DNA of 64,000 nt, from assembly GCF_007097265.1 (NCBI RefSeq), contig NZ_VJZP01000003.1, forward strand, positions 124,001 through 188,000, read 5' to 3'. Origin of the DNA: Flavobacterium gawalongense (GTDB lineage Bacteria; Bacteroidota; Bacteroidia; Flavobacteriales; Flavobacteriaceae). Positions 29,569 through 37,264 of this stretch are shown here, piece after piece. Made by a program: the position numbers and the translations under genes. Under the pieces are notes generated by a model, which saw nothing but the letters and a program-made list of their open reading frames with translations, ran no database searches and was not told the DNA's origin. How positions within the stretch are numbered: the stretch's first letter is position 1; the number at the start of each line of letters is the position of its first letter.

Positions 29569-30024
29569 ATGGACGCATTAAGCTACAAGACACAATCAGC
29601 AAGCAAAGCCACCGTTACAAAAGAGTGGATTGTTGTAGATGCTGATGGTCACAACTTAGGTCGTCTTGCTTCAAAAGTCGCTATGATTTTGAGAGGTAAG
29701 TACAAACCAAGTTACACACCACACGTGGACTGCGGAGATAACGTAATCGTTATCAACTCAGAAAAAATTAACCTTACAGGTAACAAAATGGATGAAAAAA
29801 CATACATCCGTCACACTGGTTACCCAGGAGGTCAAAGAACTTTAACTGCTAAAGTATTGCAATCAAAAAACCCTGCATTACTAGTTGAAAAAGCAATAAA
29901 AGGGATGTTACCTAAAAATAAATTAGGTGCTGAACTTTTTAGAAATTTAAATGTTGTTGTAGGATCAGAGCACAAACAAGGCGCTCAAAAACCTAAAACA
30001 GTTAACCTTAACGATCTTAAGTAA
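29569..30024 (+). CDS. rplM: 50S ribosomal protein L13
   Basis: A 151-residue large-subunit protein. The family patterns WIVVDADGHNLGRLAS, GKYKPSYTPHVDCGD and KMLP-like GMLPKNKLG are visible. It is followed by rpsI with a one-base overlap (TAATG), the conserved L13-S9 pair. Confidence 0.98.
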   Translation: MDALSYKTQSASKATVTKEWIVVDADGHNLGRLASKVAMILRGKYKPSYTPHVDCGDNVIVINSEKINLTGNKMDEKTYIRHTGYPGGQRTLTAKVLQSKNPALLVEKAIKGMLPKNKLGAELFRNLNVVVGSEHKQGAQKPKTVNLNDLK

Positions 30025-30410
30025 TGGGAGTTATTCACAAAATCGGTAGAAGAAAAACCGCTGTTGCACGTGTTTATGTTTCGGAAGGAACAGGAGTAAT
30101 CACTGTAAACAAAAAAGCATTCGAAACATACTTCCCAACTGCAACTTTACAATACAAAGTATTACAACCTATGTCCATGACAGAAAATGTAAGCAACTTT
30201 GACGTAAAAGTTAACGTTTACGGTGGTGGTTCAACTGGTCAGGCAGAAGCTGTAAGAATGGCATTAGCACGTGTTATGTGTGAAGTAAATGCTGAAAACA
30301 GAGGGATATTGAAACCAGAAGGTTTATTGACAAGAGATCCAAGAATGGTTGAACGTAAGAAATTCGGTCAGAAGAAAGCTCGTAAGAGATTCCAATTCTC
30401 TAAACGTTAA
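30024..30410 (+). CDS. rpsI: 30S ribosomal protein S9
   Basis: A 128-residue small-subunit protein with GRRKTAVARV near the start, the GGGSTGQAEAVRMALAR segment and the basic KKARKRFQFSKR tail whose last residues reach the P-site tRNA. Translationally coupled to rplM by the TAATG overlap. Confidence 0.98.
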   Translation: MGVIHKIGRRKTAVARVYVSEGTGVITVNKKAFETYFPTATLQYKVLQPMSMTENVSNFDVKVNVYGGGSTGQAEAVRMALARVMCEVNAENRGILKPEGLLTRDPRMVERKKFGQKKARKRFQFSKR

Positions 30411-30630
30411 TATTCAATCTGAACTTGTTTCAGATTCTCATGTTCATACGCTGGTTTTATTATCAGCTTAAACTGAAAAGATGCTGAAACGAATTCAGCA
30501 TAAAAATTTAAAAAACAAAGTTGTTGTTGCTCTCCTACCGAGGTAGGAAATAGTTTAGCATCTAAATGTATATAGCCGAGAAATCGCCATTTATGCATTG
30601 CTAATCAACAGAACGTAAACTAGAACAAAA
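30411..30630 (+). promoter_or_regulatory. Structured rpsI-rpsB spacer
   Basis: This 220-base gap holds three clear hairpins: AATCTGAA/TTCAGATT (30416-30423, 30429-30436), ATGCTGAA/TTCAGCAT (30481-30488, 30494-30501) and TCCTAC/GTAGGA with a CGAG loop (30533-30548). No consensus -7 box is seen, so rpsB may be transcribed from upstream, with this as a structured leader. The first hairpin belongs to a palindrome family also found at 63366-63404. No gene is seen. Confidence 0.45.
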
Positions 30631-31431
30631 ATGGCAAACAAAGTAGAAGTAAAAGAATTACTAGAAGCAGGCGTTCACTTCGGACACATGACTAGAAAAT
30701 GGGATCCAAACATGGCTCCTTACATTTATATGGAGCGTAATGGTATTCACATTATCAATCTATATAAAACTGCAGCAAAAATTGAAGAAGCTAATGAAGC
30801 TTTGAAAAAAATCGCTGCATCAGGTAGAAAAATATTATTCGTTGCTACCAAAAAACAAGCAAAAGATATCGTTGCTGAAAAAGCAAAAGCTGCAAACATG
30901 CCTTACATCACTGAAAGATGGCCTGGTGGAATGCTAACTAACTTCGTAACTATCCGTAAAGCTGTTAAAAAAATGGCTACTATTGATAAAATGAAGAAAG
31001 ATGGTACATTCATGACCCTTTCTAAGAAAGAGCGTTTACAAGTGGATCGTCTTCGTGCTAAATTAGAGAAAAATTTAGGTTCAATCGCTGACATGTCTAG
31101 ACTACCAGCTGCATTGTTCGTAGTTGATATCAAAGCGGAACACATCGCAATAAAAGAAGCTCAAAAATTAAACATTCCAGTTTTCGCAATGGTGGATACC
31201 AATTCTGACCCAAGAGAGGTTGAATACGTAATCCCATCTAACGATGATGCTTCTAAATCAATTGATAAAATTTTATCTTTAGTTACAGCTGCAATTGTTG
31301 AAGGACTTTCTGATAGAGGTTCTGACAAAGAAGGTGAAGCTACTGCTGAAGTTGTTGCTCCTGCTGCTGCTGAAGCTGTAGAAGTAGCTCCTGCTGTAGA
31401 AGCAGCTGCTCCAACTGCAACTGAAGAATAA
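30631..31431 (+). CDS. rpsB: 30S ribosomal protein S2
   Basis: A 266-residue small-subunit protein with the N-terminal LLEAGVHFGHMTRKWDP motif and PYITERWPGGMLTNF. The C-terminal 35 residues form an Ala/Val/Glu-rich tail of near-repeats (VAPAAAEAVEVAPAVEAAAP), as often seen in this group. It pairs with tsf downstream. Confidence 0.97.
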   Translation: MANKVEVKELLEAGVHFGHMTRKWDPNMAPYIYMERNGIHIINLYKTAAKIEEANEALKKIAASGRKILFVATKKQAKDIVAEKAKAANMPYITERWPGGMLTNFVTIRKAVKKMATIDKMKKDGTFMTLSKKERLQVDRLRAKLEKNLGSIADMSRLPAALFVVDIKAEHIAIKEAQKLNIPVFAMVDTNSDPREVEYVIPSNDDASKSIDKILSLVTAAIVEGLSDRGSDKEGEATAEVVAPAAAEAVEVAPAVEAAAPTATEE

Positions 31432-31442
31432 ATAAACATTTA

Positions 31443-31538
31443 ATTCCAAGTTTTAAATTCCTCTCCATAAAAAATTAGAAACCTAAAGTTGATAATTTAA
31501 TAAAATTGGAAATTGGATTTGAAACTTGGAATTTTTTA
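31443..31538 (+). repeat. Long inverted repeat in the rpsB-tsf spacer
   Basis: AATTCCAAGTTTTAAAT (from 31443) pairs with ATTTGAAACTTGGAATT (to about 31533) across a loop of about 50 bases, and a run of T follows. It could work as a partial terminator between rpsB and tsf. Confidence 0.5.
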
Positions 31539-31564
31539 CTTTTAACCTTAAAAAATAATACAAC

Positions 31565-32389
31565 ATGGCAACAATTACTGCTGCAGACGTAAATAAATTA
31601 AGAACAATCACTGGTGCAGGAATGATGGACTGCAAAAAAGCTTTGGTTGAAGCAGACGGAGATTTTGATTTAGCTATCGAAAACTTACGTAAAAAAGGAC
31701 AAAAAGTAGCTGCTAACCGTTCAGATAGAGAATCCACTGAAGGTGCTGCAATTGCTGTTGTAAATGCTGACAAAACTGCTGGCGTTGTTATCACATTGAA
31801 CTGTGAGACTGACTTCGTAGGTATGAATGAAAACTTTGTAAAAATGGCTACTGATATGGCTAATTTGGCATTGAATTTTGACAATAGAGAAGCATTTTTA
31901 GCAGCTGATTTCAACGGAGTTACTGTTGCTGATAAATTAATAGAGCAAACTGGAGTTATCGGTGAAAAACTAGAAATAAGAACTTTCGAAAAATTAGAAG
32001 GTGCTTTCATCGGGTCTTACATTCACTCTGGAAACAAAATCGCTACTTTAGTTGGTCTATCTGCAAAAATTGAAGGTGCTGATGAAGTAGCAAGAAACAT
32101 CGCCATGCAAGCTGCAGCTATGTCACCTATCGCATTAGACGAAAGTGGTGTTGACGCTGAAACTATCTCTAAAGAAATAGAAATTGCTAAAGATATCCTA
32201 CGTCAAGAAGGAAAACCAGAAGCAATGTTAGACAATATCGCTAAAGGTAAATTGGCTCGTTTCTTTAAAGACAATACTTTAGTAAACCAAGATTACATTA
32301 AAGATAATAAAATGAGCGTTGCTGCTTATGCTAAATCTTTAGACAAAGATCTTATCGTTACAGGTTTCAAAAGAGCTGCTTTAGGATAA
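31565..32389 (+). CDS. tsf: Elongation factor Ts
   Basis: A 274-residue guanine nucleotide exchange factor for EF-Tu. The N-terminal UBA-like domain (VNKLRTITGAGMMDCKKALVEADGD) and the core with LNCETDFVGMNENF are visible, ending IVTGFKRAALG. Its last 93 bases recur, with 7 mismatches, at 39420-39512 on the far side of an accessory island, so this 3' end was an integration or recombination site. Confidence 0.97.
   Translation: MATITAADVNKLRTITGAGMMDCKKALVEADGDFDLAIENLRKKGQKVAANRSDRESTEGAAIAVVNADKTAGVVITLNCETDFVGMNENFVKMATDMANLALNFDNREAFLAADFNGVTVADKLIEQTGVIGEKLEIRTFEKLEGAFIGSYIHSGNKIATLVGLSAKIEGADEVARNIAMQAAAMSPIALDESGVDAETISKEIEIAKDILRQEGKPEAMLDNIAKGKLARFFKDNTLVNQDYIKDNKMSVAAYAKSLDKDLIVTGFKRAALG
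32297..32389 (+). repeat. Left direct repeat of the island: 3' end of tsf
   Basis: These 93 bases match 39420-39512 with 7 mismatches and no gaps; the last 45 bases, including the stop codon, are identical. The two copies bound the 7-kb peptide-export island. Confidence 0.85.
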
Positions 32390-32408
32390 TTTATTCTAAA
32401 CTCAATAT

Positions 32409-32446
32409 AAAATCCCATTTCAAAGTAATTTGAAATGGGATTTTTT
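32409..32446 (+). terminator. Terminator after tsf
   Basis: A 14-16-bp stem (32409-32424 with 32429-32444, core TCCCATTTC/GAAATGGGA), loop GTAA, then T-run. It is different from the hairpin behind the second tsf-end copy. Confidence 0.9.
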
Positions 32447-32448
32447 AA

Positions 32449-32828
32449 TTACTTTACAATTGTATTGATAATATTTTGTAATTGCGTGATCATATTGTCT
32501 TTATCTTTGAGTCTTTCCTCATAAAGCAACTCTATTTTTTCCGACTTTTCTTTGTTGTCTTGGTAAATATTTTCTACTTCTTGGTCTCCAATAGCATAAT
32601 CATTATTAGTTTGATGATAAATGGTGTTTGGATTAATGGCCAAAATTGATTCTAAAGGAGTTTCTAGAATTTCCGCTATTTTAAATAATCGATCTACTGA
32701 TAATTTGGCCTCACTTTTTCAATTTTAGAATAAGCAACTTGACTAATATCGAGCATGTGAGCCATATATTCATGTGAGAATCCTTTTTGTTTACGAATGT
32801 CTTTTATTTTTTCAATCACTGCTTCCAT
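32449..32828 (-). pseudogene. XRE-type helix-turn-helix regulator with one frameshift
   Basis: From the ATG at 32828 the first frame reads MEAVIEKIKDIRKQKGFSHE and on to AYSKIEK, a standard HTH_3 domain, and then hits a stop. Adding one base at the A/T homopolymer 32715-32719 restores SEAKLSVDRLFKIAEILE and the whole C-terminal half to the stop at 32449 (about 125 residues in total, with a coiled-coil-like tail). One base lost from a 5-base run is the simplest cause. It lies at the edge of the peptide cluster and may once have controlled it. Slippage or sequencing error could also explain it. Confidence 0.75.
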
Positions 32829-32983
32829 AACTAAATAGTATAATTTAAAATGTAAAAGTAATGAATATTATGGTATTGTTATGGTTTTGTAATAAAAATT
32901 TAACAAGATTTGCATTAACAAAAACAGTTATCGAGAAAACCATTTTGTTGCAAAAAAAATGTTTAATTTTAAAAACTAGAAAA

Positions 32984-33142
32984 ATGAATTTAGAAAATTT
33001 AGGTTTAGTAGAGCTTAATGCTCAAGAGGTAAGAGAAATTGAAGGAGGAAATTGGGGAAGAGTTGTCGGCTACGTATTGGGAGCAATTGGCGCTTATGAC
33101 GGATGGAGTGACTTTAAAAGCGGGTGGAATAGCGTGTATTAG
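32984..33142 (+). CDS. Bacteriocin-like peptide 1 with double-glycine leader
   Basis: A 52-residue peptide starting at the internal ATG 32984; upstream in-frame codons look non-coding. The leader (residues 1-22) has the Leu/Glu pattern LVELNAQEVREIEGG of C39-processed peptides. The predicted 30-residue core starts NWGRVVGYVLGAIGAYDGW and contains overlapping GxxxG motifs (GRVVG, GYVLG), three Trp, no Cys. Such motifs occur in two-peptide bacteriocins. The exporter with a C39 peptidase is encoded downstream. Activity is inferred, not shown. Confidence 0.8.
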   Translation: MNLENLGLVELNAQEVREIEGGNWGRVVGYVLGAIGAYDGWSDFKSGWNSVY

Positions 33143-33199
33143 CAACGATACTAAAATTAGGATCAAAAGTAGTTGTACGAGATTTAATTATAGAATATA

Positions 33200-33808
33200 A
33201 TGGTTGACTTTTTTTCAAAAAAAAATAGTTTATACGTTTTAAAACATTTAGCTATAGCCGTATTAATTGGAATAATTGTAGAGTTTTGTAAATACGCTTT
33301 CAATCTTGAAGAACCTGCAAGTGATAAAATGAAAGAAGAGTTTATGTCTCATTTTATTTTATCATTAATTGGAGCGATTATTATCGCTCCAATAGTAGAA
33401 GAATCAATATTTAGACTTCCTTTGAAAAAAAATTATTTTTTTCCAATGAGTATTTTAATTTTATTGCTTTTTATCTCAACATCAAAATATAATGTCGTAA
33501 TAATAGCTGGAATACTATATGTAATCGGCGTCATTTTTGCTCAACTTTTTAATAAAATAATTTCACTTCGATATATTTTAATAGCTTTATCCATAGCCTC
33601 TTTTGTATTAGTTCATTTTGACAATACTGACGAAAAAGAGTTGTATGCCTTAGATTCAGTCGATTTAATATTTTTATTTCTTCCACAGCTTGGTTTAGCA
33701 TTAGTTTTATCAAAAGTAAGACTACAAACTACATTTTTAAATTCTATTGTTTTACACTCATTATACAACCTTATTATATTATCACTAGCATTATTAACAG
33801 ATTTTTAA
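33200..33808 (+). CDS. CPBP (Abi) family intramembrane protease
   Basis: A 202-residue, very hydrophobic protein with about six helices. CPBP motifs are present: EExxxR as E67-E68...R72, FxxxH in SFVLVHFDN, and HxxxN in LHSLYN. Members encoded beside bacteriocin genes often give self-immunity; others process peptides. It lies between the two leader peptides, which favours immunity, but that is inferred. The gene is strongly AT-rich, like the rest of the island's front half. Confidence 0.85.
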   Translation: MVDFFSKKNSLYVLKHLAIAVLIGIIVEFCKYAFNLEEPASDKMKEEFMSHFILSLIGAIIIAPIVEESIFRLPLKKNYFFPMSILILLLFISTSKYNVVIIAGILYVIGVIFAQLFNKIISLRYILIALSIASFVLVHFDNTDEKELYALDSVDLIFLFLPQLGLALVLSKVRLQTTFLNSIVLHSLYNLIILSLALLTDF

Positions 33809-33821
33809 AAAAAATTACAAA

Positions 33822-33983
33822 ATGAACATTACAGAAAATAATTTAGAAGAATTAAACCACGACCAATTAACAGAAATTACGGGTGGTGGCTTTTGGTATG
33901 ACTTCGGTGCTTGGTCACATCGCTTTATTAACACTATGGGCGTCAACATTGCTGCTTATTCAAGTATGGATTATTCAGGCTAA
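33822..33983 (+). CDS. Bacteriocin-like peptide 2 with double-glycine leader
   Basis: A 53-residue peptide, 13 bases after the CPBP gene. The leader MNITENNLEELNHDQLTEIT ends in GG at 21-22, close in length and pattern to peptide 1. The predicted core of 31 residues begins GFWYDFGAWSHRFINTMGVN and is rich in aromatic residues, Ser and Gly, without Cys. With peptide 1 it may form a two-component bacteriocin. A strong hairpin follows. Confidence 0.8.
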   Translation: MNITENNLEELNHDQLTEITGGGFWYDFGAWSHRFINTMGVNIAAYSSMDYSG

Positions 33984-34007
33984 TACAGTGTTTTTATTTA
34001 ATTAGCA

Positions 34008-34035
34008 AATACTACTGCCTTTAGGCAGTAGTATT
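34008..34035 (+). terminator. Strong hairpin between peptide and export genes
   Basis: A perfect 12-bp stem (AATACTACTGCC/GGCAGTAGTATT) with loop TTTA, without a real T-run. It could stabilise the peptide mRNA 3' end or partly stop transcription, keeping the export genes at lower level. The rest of 33984-34144 shows nothing. Confidence 0.6.
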
Positions 34036-34144
34036 ATCAACTACTATAATGCCTATTTTAAAAATGTCTTCTATTGGTAAAACAAACCACAAATCTGACA
34101 ACCTCTATTTTACTACATTATTTCCAAAGACTTAATTTTTATTT

Positions 34145-36103
34145 ATGCCAAAAATCATTCAAACCTTTTGGTTGCCTAAAGATAATGAAAACCCTTTGCT
34201 TAATACCGGCGGTTTTGTATGTCCTGAAATTCATTATATGAGTTGGGCTTTTTCATGTTTGCAACTCAAAAAATTTTATTCTGATGTAGAATTACATACA
34301 AATCAAGCAGGAAAAGAGATTTTAATTGATTTATTAGGCTTACCCTATACCAAAGTGCATCTTTCTTTAGAGACCGAATTTATGCAAAATTTATTACCTG
34401 ATATGTGGGCGTATGCAAAGATACACAGTTATAGTCTGCAAAAAGACCCATTTTTACACGTAGATGGGGACGTTTTTATCTGGAAAGCATTTGAAACGGA
34501 ACTAATGCAATCCCCCTTGATTGCTCAAAATTTGGAGGATAACTTAACTATTTATCACCACAGCTTAGATGCAATAAAAAAACATGCAAATTATATTCCA
34601 GATTGGATAAATTTAGATTCAGAACACCCTAAAGCTTATAATGCGGGAATTATTGGAGGAACAGCTATTTCATTTTTTAAAGAATATATTGATTTAGCTT
34701 TTGAGTTTTATAAAAAGAATAAAAGTATTCTAGAAAATATAAAGAACATTGACACAAACATAAACACTATTCCAGAGCAATTGTTATTTTATGTTTTATC
34801 AAAGTCTAAAAACATCAAGATAAATTGTTTTTCCACTAAAAATGTAAATACCGCATCCGATTTTGAAGAGTTTGTTGATTTTTCGTCAATTCCTCAAGAA
34901 AAACAGTATTTTCATTTGTTGGGAGGCTTTAAAAGAAATAAAACGATGAATGATTTTGTTAGTTTTATTTTAAAACAAGAGTATCCAGACTATTGGAAAA
35001 AAATAATATCTCTTTATGAGAAAAAGGGAGTGCTAAGTAAAAACACAAAGCGCTACTTAGAATTTCAAGAAAATGCCCATAAAATCATCACTCCTCAAAT
35101 TGTAGAGTCTAAAAACATTCATTTGGAGACCAAACATCTTTGTAAAATATTTGGACTAGAATTTGAAAACGAATTACAATCTGGATTTTCTAATAAGATT
35201 ATTAAAGAAAATTATGAGCTAAATATAAAGAGGATTAATTTTAATAAAAAAGAATTTCAAAACCTTTCCATAAAACAAAATCCTTTCCCAATCTATAAAA
35301 AGGAAACAAATTTACTAAATCATAAAGATTTTGGTGATTATTACGTTTTTGTATCGCCATATCATGAAGTTATTTTTTCTAAATATGATTGGAAGGAAAT
35401 TTTAAAAGACAATTCTTTAAACAGTCAGTCTAATATTAATCCGTATAAAAGACAGCTTATTTTATATTTGGATGTTAATTTGTTTTCATCAAATGAATTA
35501 ACAATAAATGATTTTTTATTCGATTTTATTGAAAAACTGAAAGCAGACAGGTTAAAATTAAAAGACATTCTTAAAATTTACAGCAATAAAGACAAATCCT
35601 CCGAGAATATCTTATTTTTAATTAAAACATGGTATTCTTATGGCTTTATTTATTTCTCTAAGTCAAAAAATGATTTTATACCACAAGAGCCTTCAAAAAT
35701 TTACACAGAACATCAAAATAATTTAAAAACACAAATACACAGTTGCCTAAAATCTATTTTAACACATTATAAAATAGAAAACTATAATCAAAAACTAATT
35801 TCCCAATTTAATAATTCAAAAAAAGCCATTTCACTTCATGAAATTATTAAGGTTTTAGAAAGTTTAGATTTTGAAACAAAAGGCGTTCGTGGAAATTTAG
35901 ATAGTTTAAATGGAATACCTCTCCCTGCGATAGCATTGGTAAAATTAAGAGATTATTTGCCCTTGTACGTAATAATTACGAAAGTGACGGATACCCATGT
36001 GACTATTTATAATACCGAGATAAAAGAAGAGGAAGAGTACCAAAAAAACTATTTTTCAACAATATGGGAAGGTATTTTGATTCTTATGATACCAAAAAAT
36101 TAA
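34145..36103 (+). CDS. DUF6734-like glycosyltransferase-type protein fused to a catalytically dead C39-like domain
   Basis: A 652-residue cytoplasmic protein. Residues 1-300 look like a GT-A-type sugar transferase (DUF6734-like): MPKIIQTFWLPK, a DxD motif HVDGDVFIW (Asp107-Asp109) and YNAGIIGG near 165. The middle is unassigned. Residues about 525-652 align by eye with the C39 domain of the exporter two genes on (CLKSILTHYKI vs CLVSIGNHYKV; GIPLPAIALVK vs KIPLPAIAHVV), but the catalytic Cys and the His before Tyr are lost. It could bind GG leaders and glycosylate or otherwise modify the peptides; this is inference. Very AT-rich. Confidence 0.65.
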   Translation: MPKIIQTFWLPKDNENPLLNTGGFVCPEIHYMSWAFSCLQLKKFYSDVELHTNQAGKEILIDLLGLPYTKVHLSLETEFMQNLLPDMWAYAKIHSYSLQKDPFLHVDGDVFIWKAFETELMQSPLIAQNLEDNLTIYHHSLDAIKKHANYIPDWINLDSEHPKAYNAGIIGGTAISFFKEYIDLAFEFYKKNKSILENIKNIDTNINTIPEQLLFYVLSKSKNIKINCFSTKNVNTASDFEEFVDFSSIPQEKQYFHLLGGFKRNKTMNDFVSFILKQEYPDYWKKIISLYEKKGVLSKNTKRYLEFQENAHKIITPQIVESKNIHLETKHLCKIFGLEFENELQSGFSNKIIKENYELNIKRINFNKKEFQNLSIKQNPFPIYKKETNLLNHKDFGDYYVFVSPYHEVIFSKYDWKEILKDNSLNSQSNINPYKRQLILYLDVNLFSSNELTINDFLFDFIEKLKADRLKLKDILKIYSNKDKSSENILFLIKTWYSYGFIYFSKSKNDFIPQEPSKIYTEHQNNLKTQIHSCLKSILTHYKIENYNQKLISQFNNSKKAISLHEIIKVLESLDFETKGVRGNLDSLNGIPLPAIALVKLRDYLPLYVIITKVTDTHVTIYNTEIKEEEEYQKNYFSTIWEGILILMIPKN

Positions 36104-36127
36104 TCTTTATAATTCAAATAGCCTTCC

Positions 36128-37264
36128 ATGAACTTCAGTTCAGACCCCATAAATAACCTCGAAAATCTTATCGCCAAAAACAAAACCAAGAGCATTTCCA
36201 TCTATGTGGTGGTGGTTTTAGGAATTTTGGTTTTCCTGTCCTTATTGCCCGTTATCAAAGTGGATATTAGCAGCCAAAGTCGCGGTACGGTGCGCTCTAC
36301 TACCGATAATGTGCCGCTCACGAGTTTGGTCAATGGCAAAGTAACCTTTGTAAATCTCAAGAACAATCGTGTGTTGCAAAAAGGCGATACGCTAGTAAAG
36401 CTTACTCTGGATAATCTGGATACGGAGAAAGCAACCAATCAAACGCTTTCGACCACTATTCAAAATCAGATTCAGGATTTGTCGCTAGTTGTTTTGGGAA
36501 AAAGTAATTTACTAAAAACACCAGAATTGCAACAGGAATGGTATAGTTATTCCAGTAAACGAGATGAACTGCTCAGTAAAATTGCGCAAGCCAAAATAGG
36601 ATATGATCGTAGCAAACAATTATACGACAAAGGTGTAATAGCCAAAGCAGAATTCGAAAAATACAGTTTTGAATTTACGTATGCCCAACAAGCACTGTCT
36701 GGATTAGAGAAAAATCAACGGTCTGTATGGCAAAACAAAAAGAGAGAACTCCAAGAACAACTCCAAAATTTAAACGGAACATTGCAAAAAATAAATGTAG
36801 AGGCTAAAAACTATGTCGTAATTGCTCCTTTATCAGGTATTGTTGAAAATTTTTCGGGGATTCAAGTAGGTTCGTTCCTTAATGCTTCGCAACCTATTGC
36901 TACTATTTCGGCAACGGATCAACTTATTGTGGAAAGTACTGTTTCTCCAAATGATATTGGACTCATCCAAAAAAACCAAAAAGTAAAATTCCAGATTGAT
37001 GCTTTTAATTACAACCAATGGGGCTTATTAGAAGGGAAAGTAATTGATATAGACCGAAACATTACCATTCAAGGCGAACAAACTTTTTTCAAAGTACGAT
37101 GCGCTTTAAACTCTACGGTAATGAAATTGCAATCGGGTTATAAAACACATGTATCAAAAGGCATGACGCTAACGATACGATACATTATAACACGAAGAAG
37201 TCTATATGATTTGTTGTTTGACAAAGTAGATGATTGGTTGAATCCGAAACAAGTGACAAAATAA
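36128..37264 (+). CDS. HlyD-type membrane fusion protein for peptide export
   Basis: A 378-residue adaptor: cytoplasmic N-terminus, one transmembrane helix (about 22-42, VVVVLGILVFLSLLPV), a lipoyl/barrel-sandwich half (VNGKVTFVNLKNNRVLQKGD), a coiled-coil hairpin (about 100-230) and the returning lipoyl and beta-barrel part (VVIAPLSGIVENFSGIQVGS). It links the ABC exporter to an outer-membrane channel. Its stop is immediately followed by the exporter's ATG, so the two are coupled. Confidence 0.92.
   Translation: MNFSSDPINNLENLIAKNKTKSISIYVVVVLGILVFLSLLPVIKVDISSQSRGTVRSTTDNVPLTSLVNGKVTFVNLKNNRVLQKGDTLVKLTLDNLDTEKATNQTLSTTIQNQIQDLSLVVLGKSNLLKTPELQQEWYSYSSKRDELLSKIAQAKIGYDRSKQLYDKGVIAKAEFEKYSFEFTYAQQALSGLEKNQRSVWQNKKRELQEQLQNLNGTLQKINVEAKNYVVIAPLSGIVENFSGIQVGSFLNASQPIATISATDQLIVESTVSPNDIGLIQKNQKVKFQIDAFNYNQWGLLEGKVIDIDRNITIQGEQTFFKVRCALNSTVMKLQSGYKTHVSKGMTLTIRYIITRRSLYDLLFDKVDDWLNPKQVTK

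Noticed and set aside
32861..32983. N-terminal extension of the first leader peptide to 93 residues
   Set aside because: The added 41 residues look like translated AT-rich spacer, and the GG-leader pattern starts at the internal ATG 32984.
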